A stretch of DNA of 18,976 nt from JAHEFX01 sp964614585 (GTDB lineage Bacteria > Actinomycetota > Acidimicrobiia > Spongiisociales > JAENVV01). Shown one piece after another: positions 6,192 through 14,152 of the stretch. Location of the stretch: contig CAZTLW010000032.1 in assembly GCA_964614585.1 (NCBI GenBank), positions 1 to 18,976 of the forward strand, in the 5' to 3' direction. The position numbers and the translations under genes were made by a program. The notes beneath the pieces are model-generated. The model did no database searches and was not told the origin of the DNA. It worked only from the letters and a program-made list of their open reading frames with translations. How positions within the stretch are numbered: the first letter of the stretch is position 1; each line of letters begins with the position of its first letter.

Positions 6192-8059
6192 TGGAGCTCC
6201 AGGATCTTCTCTTCGATCTCGTTGACCTTGAACGGGGTGGCATCCACCTTGTTGAGGCCCACGATGGGCCGCAGGAACTCAGCCCGCAGGAGGAAGCGGA
6301 GTTGGCCCGTGTTCAACTCGGGGACGAGCACCCGTTCGTAGCGCCCGAGCACCTCCCCGAGGTTGGCCGGGAACGGGTTGAGGTAGCGCAGGTGGGCCTG
6401 GGCCACCCTGGTGCCCCGGGCGCGTCGCAGGCGGTTCACCGCCGCCTTGATGGGCGGGTGGGACGAGCCCCAGCCGAGCACCAGCAGGTCGGCGCCGTCG
6501 GGGTCGTCGACCTCCAGTGGCGGGATGTCGTGGGCGATGTTGGCGACCTTCCAGGCCCGGACGTCGGTCATCGCCTGGTGGTTGTCCGGGTCGTAGCTCA
6601 CGTTGCCCGTCACGGCCTGCTTCTCGAGACCGCCGATGCGATGCTCGAGGCCCGGCGTCCCGGGCTTGGCCCACGGGCGGGCGAAGGAATCGGAGTCCCG
6701 CAGGTACGGCAGGAACGTCCCCTCGGGCCCGTTGGGGACCGTGGCGAACGTCGGCCGGAGGTCCGGCAGCGCATCGAGGTCGGGCAGTCGCCACGGCTCG
6801 GAGCCGTTGGCCACGTTGTTGTCCGACAGCAGGATCACCGGCGTCATGTACTTGAGTGCCAGCCGGCAGGCCTCGATGGTGGTCTCGAAGGCGTCGGCGG
6901 CGCTGGCGATGGCCACCACCGGGATCGGGGACTCGCCGTGGCGGCCGAAGCGGGCGAACAGGAGGTCGCTCTGCTCGGGCTTCGTCGGGAGGCCGGTGGA
7001 CGGGCCGCCACGCTGCACGTCGATGACGACCAGCGGCAGCTCGGTCATCATCGCCAGCGAGATCGCCTCCGACTTGAGGGCCAGCCCGGGGCCGGACGTG
7101 CCGGTGACGGCCAGTGCGCCACCGAAGGCGGCGCCGATGGCGGCGCCCACGCCGGCGATCTCGTCCTCGGCCTGGAAGGTCCGCACGCCGAAGTGCTTGT
7201 GGCGGGACAACTCATGGAGGATGTCCGACGCCGGGGTGATGGGGTAGGTGCCGTAGAAGAGGTCGAGGCCGGCGAGCTTCGCCGCCGCGACCAGGCCCCA
7301 GGCGGTGGCGGCATTGCCCGAGACGTTGGTGTAGGTGCCGGGCTCGAGGCGGGCGGGCTCGACCGTGTAGGTGGTCTTCAGCGCCTCGGTGGCCCAGCCG
7401 TAGTTGTACCCACCCTTGAACGCCTCGATGTTGGCCGCCGCCACCTCGGGGTTGTTGGCGAACTTCTCCTCGATCCAGGAGATCGTCACCTCGGGCGGCC
7501 GGTTGAAGAGCCAGGCCATCACCCCGAGGGCGAGCATGTTCTTCGACCGCAGGACGGCTCGGCCGGTCACCCCGGTGCCGTCGACGGCGTCCTTGGTGAG
7601 TCGCTCCATCGGGATCTTGATGACCTTGTACGAGGCGAGCGAGTCGTCCTCGAGCGGGTTGGCCTCGTAGCCCGCCTTCTCGAGGTTGCGCTCGTCGAAG
7701 GCGTCCGTGTTGACGATCAGCGTCCCGTTGGGGCGCAGGTCCTCGAGGTTCGTCTTGAGGGCGGCCGGGTTCATCGCCACGAGCACGTCGGGTTGGTCCC
7801 CCGCGGTGAGGATGTCGAAGTCGGCGATCTGGACCTGGAACGACGACACCCCGAACAGCGTGCCCTGGGGGGCCCGGATCTCCGCCGGGAACGAGGGGAA
7901 GGTGGCCAGGTCGTTGCCGAAGAGTGCCGAGGCGTCGGTGAACCGGGTGCCGGCCAGCTGCATGCCGTCGCCGGAGTCGCCGGCGAACCGGATCACGACC
8001 TTGTCGAGGGTCTCGGGGGTGGTGTCGTGGTCGTGGAGTTCTTCGAGTTGGTCCGTCAC
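6188..8059 (-). CDS. korA: 2-oxoacid:ferredoxin oxidoreductase subunit alpha (gamma-alpha fusion)
   Basis: A 623-residue partner of KorB. The gamma domain comes first (residues about 20-200, with VVIRFAGDSGDGMQLAG). The alpha, pyrimidine-binding domain follows (from about 250, with YPITP 272-276, TSGPG 321-325 and GGPSTGLPTKPEQSD 351-365), then a transketolase C-like end. This fused order is the actinobacterial KorA arrangement. I chose GTG 8059 because AGGGA (8066-8070) stands 6 nt before it. GTG 8080 has no site, and the frame stays open far upstream only as an antisense shadow of the thiolase gene. No ferredoxin gene is adjacent, so the electron acceptor is encoded elsewhere. Divergent from the thiolase gene. 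Confidence 0.93.
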   Translation of the reverse strand: MTDQLEELHDHDTTPETLDKVVIRFAGDSGDGMQLAGTRFTDASALFGNDLATFPSFPAEIRAPQGTLFGVSSFQVQIADFDILTAGDQPDVLVAMNPAALKTNLEDLRPNGTLIVNTDAFDERNLEKAGYEANPLEDDSLASYKVIKIPMERLTKDAVDGTGVTGRAVLRSKNMLALGVMAWLFNRPPEVTISWIEEKFANNPEVAAANIEAFKGGYNYGWATEALKTTYTVEPARLEPGTYTNVSGNAATAWGLVAAAKLAGLDLFYGTYPITPASDILHELSRHKHFGVRTFQAEDEIAGVGAAIGAAFGGALAVTGTSGPGLALKSEAISLAMMTELPLVVIDVQRGGPSTGLPTKPEQSDLLFARFGRHGESPIPVVAIASAADAFETTIEACRLALKYMTPVILLSDNNVANGSEPWRLPDLDALPDLRPTFATVPNGPEGTFLPYLRDSDSFARPWAKPGTPGLEHRIGGLEKQAVTGNVSYDPDNHQAMTDVRAWKVANIAHDIPPLEVDDPDGADLLVLGWGSSHPPIKAAVNRLRRARGTRVAQAHLRYLNPFPANLGEVLGRYERVLVPELNTGQLRFLLRAEFLRPIVGLNKVDATPFKVNEIEEKILELQ

Positions 8060-8099
8060 CGTTGGTCCCTGCTTGCTCACGGGGCCGCGAGGGGCCCAA

Positions 8100-8128
8100 T
8101 GGCGCGGCATTCTCGCACAACTGCGCCA
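8100..8128. promoter_or_regulatory. Inverted repeat between korA and thiolase starts
   Basis: TGGCGC at 8100-8105 and GCGCCA at 8123-8128 form a 6-bp inverted repeat with a 17-bp spacer, in the 123-bp divergent promoter region. It could be an operator for a dimeric repressor shared by both genes. A weak -10-like TAGCGT lies at 8151-8156 for the thiolase. Both calls are tentative. Confidence 0.2.
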
Positions 8129-8182
8129 CTGTCCGTGTGACCCCCCGCAGTAGCGTGGGCGGCAGCGAGCCCGGAGGTGCCG

Positions 8183-9397
8183 ATGCCCGACGACGTCTAC
8201 CTGATCGATGCCTGTCGAACGCCGATCGGCAAGCTCGGCGGGGTGCTCGCCCGGGTGCGTCCCGACGACCTCGCGGCCCACGCCATGGCCCGGCTCATGG
8301 CTCGCAACCCGGCGGTCGACCCGGCCGAGGTCGAGGACGTCCACTGGGGGGCGACGAACCAGGCGGGGGAGGACAACCGGGATGTGGCCCGCATCGCCTG
8401 GCTCCTCGCCGGGCTCCCGCTCGAGACGGGTGGGGTGACGGTCAACCGACTGTGCGGGTCGAGCCTGCAGGCGACCATCCAGGCCGGCCACGCCCTCGCC
8501 GCCGGTTGGGGCGACGTGGCCGTCGCCGGCGGCAGCGAATCGATGAGTCGGGCCCCGTTGGTCATGATGACCAAGCCCACGGCCGCCTATCGCCCGGGCC
8601 TCCCCGAGATGGCCGACACCACCCTCGGCTGGCGACTGGTGAACCCCCGCTGGCACGACCGGTACCGCACCCTCCAGATGGGCGAGACCGCCGAGGAGGT
8701 CGCCGACCGGTGGGGGATCGGCCGCGAGGAGCAGGACCGGTTCGCCCTCGCCTCCCACGAGCGGGCCCTCGCCGCCATCGAGGCGGGCCGGTTCGCGGAC
8801 GAGATCGAGCCCCTCGAGGCACCTCAGGACGACCGGGGTCGCGACGTGCGCCTCGTCGACACCGACGAGGGGCCGCGGGCCGACACGAACCTCGAGGCGC
8901 TCGGACGTCTTCGGCCGGTCTTCCGAGATGGGGGGACGGTCACGGCCGGGAACGCCTCCCAGATGAACGACGGGGCGGCGGCGGTGCTGTTGGCGACGGG
9001 TGCGGCGGTCGAGCGCCTGGGACTGGAGCCGATGGCCCGCATCGTCTCCTCGGCGGTCGCCGGCGTCCCCCCCGACATCATGGGAACCGGCCCCATCCCT
9101 GCCACCCGCAAGGCGCTCGACCGGGCGGGCCTCACGATCGACGACATCGGCCTCGTGGAGCTCAACGAGGCGTTCGCCGCCCAGGCGATCGCCTGCGAGC
9201 GCGAGTTGGGTCTCGACCACGACATCGTGAACGTCAACGGGGGCGCCATCGCCAACGGCCACCCGCTGGGGGCCTCGGGGGCCAAGATCCTCACCACCCT
9301 GCTCTGGGAGATGCGCCGGCGCGAGGTTCGCCACGGCCTCGCCACCATGTGCATCGGGGTCGGCCAGGGCGTGGCCCTGGTCGTCGAGCGGGTCTGA
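8183..9397 (+). CDS. Acetyl-CoA C-acyltransferase (thiolase)
   Basis: A 404-residue thiolase-superfamily enzyme that cleaves 3-oxoacyl-CoA or condenses acetyl-CoA. The nucleophile is Cys91 in NRLCGSSLQA. The NEAFAAQ box (329-335), His360 in GGAIANGHPLGASG and the second active cysteine Cys390 in CIGVGQG are all present, so it should be active. Length and motifs fit the biosynthetic/degradative class rather than the SCP2-like class. ATG 8183 has GGAGG at 8173-8177, 5 nt upstream, and is preferred to the in-frame GTG at 8177, which lies on the Shine-Dalgarno itself. It stands alone without beta-oxidation genes nearby, so chain-length specificity cannot be told. Confidence 0.93.
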   Translation: MPDDVYLIDACRTPIGKLGGVLARVRPDDLAAHAMARLMARNPAVDPAEVEDVHWGATNQAGEDNRDVARIAWLLAGLPLETGGVTVNRLCGSSLQATIQAGHALAAGWGDVAVAGGSESMSRAPLVMMTKPTAAYRPGLPEMADTTLGWRLVNPRWHDRYRTLQMGETAEEVADRWGIGREEQDRFALASHERALAAIEAGRFADEIEPLEAPQDDRGRDVRLVDTDEGPRADTNLEALGRLRPVFRDGGTVTAGNASQMNDGAAAVLLATGAAVERLGLEPMARIVSSAVAGVPPDIMGTGPIPATRKALDRAGLTIDDIGLVELNEAFAAQAIACERELGLDHDIVNVNGGAIANGHPLGASGAKILTTLLWEMRRREVRHGLATMCIGVGQGVALVVERV

Positions 9398-9412
9398 CCC
9401 CCTCCGGGAGAT

Positions 9413-9445
9413 CGAGCCGCGGCCGGTACCGACCTCGCCGGCTCG
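9413..9445. terminator. Hairpin between convergent thiolase and YbhN-type genes
   Basis: CGAGCCG (9413-9419) pairs with CGGCTCG (9439-9445), extendable inward through CGGC/GCCG with a small bulge. It fills most of the 48-bp gap between the two stop codons, ending against the stop of the minus-strand gene. Likely bidirectional terminator, weaker than the others here. Confidence 0.45.
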
Positions 9446-10492
9446 CTAGGCCGGGTGCTCGACGAGGTCCCGTCCACCGCGTGCCCAGCGCACCAGCGGC
9501 ACCACACCCACCGCCACCGGGAGCACCCAGAAGAAGATCCGGTGGATGAAGACGGCCGCGGCCACGTCGTCGACGTCCACCAGGACCTGGTCGGCCGAGC
9601 CGAGCGCCCAGATGAACACCATCTCGACGGCACCGAGGCCGGCCGGGACCATCGGGGCCATGGAGGCGAGCAGCGACACGGCGTAGACCGCCGCCAGGAG
9701 GGTCGTCGGGACCACGTCGGTCCCGACACCGATCGCCCGGAAGGCGACCAACAGGCCGACGAACCGCACGACGTGGGCGCCGACGGCGAACCCGAGCGAC
9801 GCGGGCCAGTGGCTGGCGAGCGTGCGCACCAACTGGTCACGGAAGCCCACGGTCGCATCCTCCAGGTCACGACGTGGTTCCCGACCGAACACGGGGAGGA
9901 GTCGGTCGGCCGTGGTCTGGATCGCTCGACCGAGCCACCGGGCGAAGCCCTCGAAGGCGAGCATCCCGGCAACCGCCGCGGTGGCGGCGACGGCCGCGCC
10001 CACGACGAGCACCGTCACCAGGACGACTCGCTCGCCCGGCGTGCCGACCGCCACCCAGTAGACGAGGACGAGGAGCGGCGTGACGACCTTGACCGCCAGG
10101 GTCACCAGGCCGCCGACGAGGACCCCGGCGCCGGCCGCGTCGCTCTCGACGCCAAAGGCCCGGTACATCCCGTAGCGCGTGAGCACGTCCCAGGGGGCGG
10201 GGACGACGCTCCCGACGGTCAGGCTCCCGAGGAACGCCCGCCACCCGGCGACCACGCCGAGTCCCGGGATGAGCGTCGTCACCACGCCCGCCTCGACCAG
10301 CGACCACGCGATCCCCAGCGCAGCGAGGACGAGGATCTGCCACGGAGCGAGTGCCAGCATGGCGTCCCAGACGTCGCCGTAGTCGACGACCTGCGGGAGC
10401 AGCCAGCCGAACAGCAGGATGACCAGGGCGGCAGGCAGCGCCGTACGCCACCACTGGATCCGCTTTGGGCGCTCCCCCCGGTTCTCAGCCAC
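9446..10492 (-). CDS. YbhN/UPF0104-type integral membrane protein (lysylphosphatidylglycerol synthase TM-like)
   Basis: A 348-residue polytopic protein with about eight or nine hydrophobic segments. It matches the flippase-like domain of MprF and the YbhN/UPF0104 family. Typical marks are GSVVPAPWDVLTRYGMYR in the first half and a PAGLGAVE motif (MVPAGLGAVEMVFIW) near the C terminus. Family members are thought to handle membrane lipids, but there is no lysyl-tRNA-dependent synthase domain here. A lipid transport or flipping role is inference. The start is GTG 10492, overlapping the end of the amidase gene by 8 bp, so it is probably translated from the same message. Confidence 0.82.
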   Translation of the reverse strand: MAENRGERPKRIQWWRTALPAALVILLFGWLLPQVVDYGDVWDAMLALAPWQILVLAALGIAWSLVEAGVVTTLIPGLGVVAGWRAFLGSLTVGSVVPAPWDVLTRYGMYRAFGVESDAAGAGVLVGGLVTLAVKVVTPLLVLVYWVAVGTPGERVVLVTVLVVGAAVAATAAVAGMLAFEGFARWLGRAIQTTADRLLPVFGREPRRDLEDATVGFRDQLVRTLASHWPASLGFAVGAHVVRFVGLLVAFRAIGVGTDVVPTTLLAAVYAVSLLASMAPMVPAGLGAVEMVFIWALGSADQVLVDVDDVAAAVFIHRIFFWVLPVAVGVVPLVRWARGGRDLVEHPA

Positions 10493-11864
10493 CCAACCAC
10501 CATGGCTCGGTCGGGTGCCTCGTCCCGGCCAAGCCCTCGCGCTCGAGGCGGCGTCCGACGGCGATCAGCGTCTCCTCCGCCCACCACGGGGCCACGAGCT
10601 GGACCGAGGGCGGCGGGGATCCGTCCTCGTCGGCGAGCGGCAGGGAGATGGCCGGCGTGCCGAGCACGTTGACGAGGGCGGTGAACCACGAGAGGGCCGG
10701 TCGGTGGCCGGCGGTGCCGCCGTCCACCGACACCTCCTCGACGCCGATCGTCTTGGTCATCACGCCGACGCTCGGTGTCGCCAGGAGGTCGACGTCGGTG
10801 AAGGCCCGCCGCACGAGGTCCTGCATCGCCGACTGCCAGGCCAGGGCGTCGACGAGGTCGTCGACGCCCACCTCGAGGGCCCGCCGCACCCGCCTCCCCA
10901 CCTCCTCGCCGTAGGGGCGGCCCTTGCTGATCCACTCGCGATGGACTCGGGCCACCTGGGCGCCGGCGAGGTCGTCGAGGCGGCCGAAGGGCACGAGATT
11001 GGGCAGGTCGATGTCGACGACCTCGAACCGCAGGTCCTCGGCGGCGGCGAGGAACCGGTCGAAGGCGTCCAGGACGGATCGGTCGACGGGACCAGAGCCC
11101 ACCCAGGGGCGGGGAACGCCGAGTCGGAGCGGCACGTGGGCGGCCCGGGGCATTGGGGCGCCATGGACCGACCACGGGTCGGCCGGATCGGGTCCTCGCA
11201 TGGCCCGGAAGCCCAGGTTGAGGTCCTGCACCGACGCCCCGATCGGCCCGACGGTGTCGAGCGACGCGGCCAGCGGGAGGACACCCGTCAGGGGGAGGGC
11301 GCCATGGGTCACCTTCAGGGCCATCACCCCGCACAGCGCGGCGGGGACCCGCACGGATCCGCCGGTGTCGGTGCCGATGCCGACCGGCGTGAGCCCGGCG
11401 GCGACCGCCGCCGCCGACCCGCCCGACGAGCCACCGGGTGAGGTCCCGGGATCCCACGGGTTCCGCACCGGCCCGAACCATTCGTTCTCCGAGGAGAACC
11501 CGTAGGCGAACTCGTGGAGGTTGGTGCGTCCCACGATGACGGCACCGGCGGCCTCCAGACGCTCGGTGACCGTGGCGGACGCCTCGGCCTCGTGGCGGTA
11601 GAAGCCCGACCCGGCGGTCGTCGTCTCGCCCTCGTGGTCGATGAGGTCCTTGAGGGCGATCGGTACCCCGGCCATCGGGCCTGGGTCCTCGCCGCGGGCG
11701 ACGGCGGCGTCGATCTCGGCGGCCCGGGCGAGGGCTCGTTCGGGGTGGACGGCCGTGAAGGCGTTGAGGTCCGACGCGTCGATGGCCTCGAGGGCGAGGC
11801 CCACGACCTCGACGGCGGGGTGCTCGGCGGCCCTGACGACCTTGGCGATGGCGTTGGCCGGCAT
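10485..11864 (-). CDS. Amidase (amidase-signature family)
   Basis: A 459-residue amidase-signature hydrolase. The Ser-cisSer-Lys triad is complete: Lys72 in PIALKDLID, Ser146 in GTSPGGSSGGSAA and nucleophile Ser170 in GTDTGGSVRVPA. It resembles GatA, but no gatB or gatC lies nearby and the C-terminal half is divergent, so a free-standing amide hydrolase of unknown substrate is more likely. The ATG lies 38 nt after the DUF3048 stop. A GCCGGG/CCCGGC hairpin (11865-11883) sits immediately before the start and covers the only purine-rich stretch, which might limit translation. It overlaps the YbhN-type gene by 8 bp, so the pair is surely co-transcribed. Confidence 0.9.
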   Translation of the reverse strand: MPANAIAKVVRAAEHPAVEVVGLALEAIDASDLNAFTAVHPERALARAAEIDAAVARGEDPGPMAGVPIALKDLIDHEGETTTAGSGFYRHEAEASATVTERLEAAGAVIVGRTNLHEFAYGFSSENEWFGPVRNPWDPGTSPGGSSGGSAAAVAAGLTPVGIGTDTGGSVRVPAALCGVMALKVTHGALPLTGVLPLAASLDTVGPIGASVQDLNLGFRAMRGPDPADPWSVHGAPMPRAAHVPLRLGVPRPWVGSGPVDRSVLDAFDRFLAAAEDLRFEVVDIDLPNLVPFGRLDDLAGAQVARVHREWISKGRPYGEEVGRRVRRALEVGVDDLVDALAWQSAMQDLVRRAFTDVDLLATPSVGVMTKTIGVEEVSVDGGTAGHRPALSWFTALVNVLGTPAISLPLADEDGSPPPSVQLVAPWWAEETLIAVGRRLEREGLAGTRHPTEPWWLGG

Positions 11865-11902
11865 GCCGGGACGCTACCCCGGCCGTGGGAGGCCGCCGTC
11901 GC

Positions 11903-13018
11903 TCACCAGTCGATGGGGCGGCCCGTCGGGAAGACCATCACCCACAACCGCCCGGCGGGCACCTCGAGGGTGGAACCGTCGGCGGCTGCGAGGGAGAAGG
12001 GGATGTCGTCGGTGCCTCGCGCCCAGGTCCCCTCGGCCACCTCGCCACCGTGGAAGACGAGCGCTCTGCCCGACCCGACGGTGTCCTGTGCGGGGACGCA
12101 GGAGCCGCTGCCCGACGGGCAGGCGCTGTAGCGGGGCGCCTCGAGCACGACCAGGGTGTCGGCCGCGATCTGGCCCGTCTCGTTGCCGTCGCGGGATCGC
12201 CAGGTGTGGGCGTTGGCGCCGGTGAACCGCAGGTACTGGTCGTTCTGGTACCTCCAGGTGATGTCCGGTTGGAGGCTGGACCAGCCGAGGGTGATCTCGG
12301 TGGCGGGCTCGGTGTCGGTCAGCTCGCCCCACGTGAACAGTGGCTCGGCCGGCGGGTCGTCGGCGTAGCCCCGCTCGTCGGCGTAGGCGCGGTACAGCTC
12401 GGTGTTGCCGTAGAGGTTGTGGGGGGCGGACCGGAAGCCGACCCGGGTGGTGGCGGGCCGGACCTCACCGATCATCGGGACCCCGGCCGAGCGGATGATC
12501 GACTGGATCCACGGCTGGCCCCCGGAGAAGGCGAGCGGTCCGTCGGTGATCGCCACCAGGGTGGGGTCGGTGGGTCGTCCCGAGCGGACGGGCCCCACGA
12601 AGTCGACGTCGGTGTGGTGGTAGAGCCCGATGAAGCGGGTGAGACCGCCCTCCACGAGCAGCTCCCAGACCGCGTCGGCCTGCTCGATTCCCGACTGGGG
12701 GCGGGCGTTGGGGTGGTTGTCGATCTTGACCGCCATCACCCGTCGATCCAGCTCGGCGCCCTCGGGAACCGGCAGCCCGTTGAGCGGGGACGGGGGACCG
12801 GCGGCGACCGTCGTGGTGGTGGTGTCGTCCCCCTCGGTCGTGGTGGTGGTGTCGTCGCCCTCGGTCGTGGTGGTGGTGTCGGCGGCCTCGGTGGTGGTCG
12901 TGGTCGTCGCCGGGTCGTCGTCGCCACCCAGGGCAAGGGCGGCGATCGCCACGATGAGCACGACGAGCGCGGCGCCACCTCCGATGAGCACGCGGCGGTC
13001 CTTGAGGAACTCGGGCAT
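11903..13018 (-). CDS. DUF3048 domain-containing membrane-anchored protein
   Basis: A 371-residue exported protein of the YerB/DUF3048 family. There is one N-terminal transmembrane anchor (about 11-31) with no lipobox Cys. A Thr/Asp linker (about 38-70) follows, built of repeated EGDDTTTTT units. The DUF3048 domain follows: PLNGLPVPE, RRVMAVKIDNHPNARPQSGIEQADAVWELLVEGGLTR in substance, and GPVRSGRPTD. A conserved FSGGQPW and a C-terminal WRYQNDQYLRF segment complete it. The biochemical function of the family is unknown; it is extracytoplasmic. The start follows the stop of the small Cys-rich gene by 3 nt, with GGAAGGA upstream, so the two form an operon. Confidence 0.88.
   Translation of the reverse strand: MPEFLKDRRVLIGGGAALVVLIVAIAALALGGDDDPATTTTTTEAADTTTTTEGDDTTTTTEGDDTTTTTVAAGPPSPLNGLPVPEGAELDRRVMAVKIDNHPNARPQSGIEQADAVWELLVEGGLTRFIGLYHHTDVDFVGPVRSGRPTDPTLVAITDGPLAFSGGQPWIQSIIRSAGVPMIGEVRPATTRVGFRSAPHNLYGNTELYRAYADERGYADDPPAEPLFTWGELTDTEPATEITLGWSSLQPDITWRYQNDQYLRFTGANAHTWRSRDGNETGQIAADTLVVLEAPRYSACPSGSGSCVPAQDTVGSGRALVFHGGEVAEGTWARGTDDIPFSLAAADGSTLEVPAGRLWVMVFPTGRPIDW
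12811..12891 (-). repeat. Three 27-bp tandem repeats encoding a Thr-rich linker
   Basis: Units at 12811-12837, 12838-12864 and 12865-12891 differ by a few bases. Each encodes nine residues of the pattern (E-G/A-D/A-D)TTTTT in the DUF3048 protein. Slippage-prone; copy number may vary among strains. Confidence 0.85.
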
Positions 13019-13021
13019 CGG

Positions 13022-13204
13022 TCAGGGATCCTTCCGGGGGGGCGGCCCGGCGGCGAGCCGGGACGTCGGGGTGGGACAGGCGGCGATGGTCTCGCCGTCG
13101 CAGCACTCGGCCTGGTTGAGCCCGAACATCGGGCACGACGAGTCGAGACAGGCGGCGTGGCCATGGACGTAGCCCATCGGTGAGCGGCACCAGGCGCAGG
13201 TCAT
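13022..13204 (-). CDS. Small cysteine-rich protein, probable metal-binding
   Basis: A 60-residue protein with Cys at 3, 6, 19, 24, 35, 36 and 43 and His at 14 and 16: MTCAWCRSPMGYVHGHAACL, then SSCPMFGLNQAECCDGE. The CxxC start, HGH and paired CC suggest a zinc- or iron-sulfur-binding module. I recall similar short uncharacterised proteins in other bacteria but cannot name a family. The tail (44-60) is Pro-rich and disordered. The frame is open upstream to 13450, but that part is antisense to the sodX reading frame; ATG 13204 is the first start that keeps the Cys-rich unit. There is no strong ribosome binding site. It lies between sodX and the DUF3048 gene, only 3 nt from the latter. Confidence 0.75.
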   Translation of the reverse strand: MTCAWCRSPMGYVHGHAACLDSSCPMFGLNQAECCDGETIAACPTPTSRLAAGPPPRKDP

Positions 13205-13216
13205 CGGGCGGCATTG

Positions 13217-13234
13217 TGGCCCCCGTCGGGGCCA
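13217..13234 (-). terminator. 7-bp hairpin downstream of sodX
   Basis: TGGCCCC and GGGGCCA pair perfectly around CGTC, in the 61-nt space after the sodX stop and before the Cys-rich gene. It may end the sodX transcript or act as an attenuator of the genes beyond. There is no T-run. Confidence 0.45.
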
Positions 13235-13265
13235 TAGCGGGAGCTTTCGGTGCGTGGGGGCGTCG

Positions 13266-13712
13266 CTACCGGACGCGACCGATCCTCGTGAGGGGTCGAT
13301 AGCGGGCGACGACCACGCCCACCAGCTCGGATCGGTGCCGGGGCCCCCACGTTCGGGAGTCGGCGAGGGTCCGGTGGCGGGCGTCCGACAGCAGGAACAG
13401 CTCGCCCGCCGCCAGTCGCCAGGTGCCGGCGCCCGGCGTCCCGTCGACACACCACGGCTCGGCGAGTGCCTCGCCGTCGACCGCCACCTCCCCGGCGGCG
13501 ATCGTCACCGTCGCCGGTCCGGCGGCCACGACCCGCTTGACGATCCGGAGGCCGGCGGGGTCGTCCGTCACGACCACGTCGCCCACGGCGGGCATCCGGT
13601 TCACGGTGAGGATGCGGTCGCCGGGTTGGAGCGTCGGCGCCATCGACCGCTCGGCGACGATGAACCTTCGGGGTGGCACCGGCGTGAGGGTATCGTCGAA
13701 GGGAGAGGCCAC
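13266..13712 (-). CDS. sodX: Nickel-type superoxide dismutase maturation protease (S26 family)
   Basis: A 148-residue signal-peptidase-I-like serine protease. The Ser/Lys dyad is Ser23 (ERSMAPTLQPGD) and Lys59 (LRIVKRV); the box DSRTWGP near the C terminus is the family's last motif. No membrane anchor is present, unlike secretory signal peptidases. Placed head-to-head with sodN, it is the SodX-type protease that removes the short N-terminal extension of Ni-SOD so that the new terminal His can bind nickel. GTG 13712 leaves only 17 nt to the sodN ATG. GTG 13679 is an alternative that would free more promoter space. Neither has a good ribosome binding site, and the message could be nearly leaderless. 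Confidence 0.88.
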   Translation of the reverse strand: MASPFDDTLTPVPPRRFIVAERSMAPTLQPGDRILTVNRMPAVGDVVVTDDPAGLRIVKRVVAAGPATVTIAAGEVAVDGEALAEPWCVDGTPGAGTWRLAAGELFLLSDARHRTLADSRTWGPRHRSELVGVVVARYRPLTRIGRVR

Positions 13713-13720
13713 ACAGGAGG
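13691..13720 (+). promoter_or_regulatory. Candidate sodN -10 element and Shine-Dalgarno
   Basis: AGGAGG (13715-13720) lies 9 nt before the sodN ATG and is clear. A -10-like TATCGT (13691-13696), 18 bp after a poor TTCGGG (13667-13672), could start a leader of about 27 nt. The -10 would lie inside the sodX reading frame. I see no obvious Nur (nickel regulator) palindrome. The promoter part is tentative. Confidence 0.35.
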
Positions 13721-13729
13721 CACAACGCC

Positions 13730-14146
13730 ATGGGGTTCTTCCGACCCGAGACCGTACACGCCCACTGCGACCTGTTCTGCGGGGTCTACGACCCGGCCCA
13801 GGCGAAGATCGAAGCGATGTCGGTCCTCAAGACCGCCCAGAAGTACCACGACAGCGATGACGAGGTGTTCCGGGCCCGTTGCATCAGCATCAAGGAGGAG
13901 CGGGCCGAGGAGACCAAGCACCACCTCATGGTGCTCTGGGTCGACTTCTTCGGTCCCGAGCACGCCGAGCAGTTCCCCCAGCTCCACGACCTCTTCTGGC
14001 GTGCCCTCAAGAAGGCCGGGGAGGCCAAGAAGTCGATGGACCCGGCCCTCGGCCAGGAGCTGGTCGACCTCATCGACGAGATCGCCGAGGTGTTCTGGCA
14101 GACCGAGAAGGCCAAGAGCATGGGGGTCTACGCGCCCGGCGCCTGA
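13730..14146 (+). CDS. sodN: Nickel superoxide dismutase, with Phe in place of the Ni-hook Pro
   Basis: A 138-residue Ni-SOD that dismutates superoxide to O2 and H2O2. An eleven-residue leader ends VHA, and SodX cleavage would expose His12. The nickel hook then reads HCDLFCGVY (12-20): His1, Cys2, Cys6 and Tyr9 of the mature numbering are all kept, so nickel binding should be intact. The usual Pro5 is replaced by Phe (codon TTC). The rest is the four-helix bundle, with VIKEQRAE-like SIKEERAEETKHHLMVLWVDFF and C-terminal EIAEVFW. A strong AGGAGG precedes the ATG. It pairs with sodX upstream and is convergent with the aminotransferase gene downstream. Family assignment is secure; the effect of the Phe is unknown. 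Confidence 0.95.
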   Translation: MGFFRPETVHAHCDLFCGVYDPAQAKIEAMSVLKTAQKYHDSDDEVFRARCISIKEERAEETKHHLMVLWVDFFGPEHAEQFPQLHDLFWRALKKAGEAKKSMDPALGQELVDLIDEIAEVFWQTEKAKSMGVYAPGA

Positions 14147-14152
14147 CGGCGC

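Noticed and set aside
6191..8140. 649-residue plus-strand ORF antisense to korA
   Set aside because: Low-complexity Gly/Val/Arg/Glu composition; KorA motifs on the other strand are unambiguous.
8060..9334. N-terminal extension of the korA frame
   Set aside because: It is antisense to the thiolase gene; the KorA fold begins just after GTG 8059, which has its own ribosome binding site.
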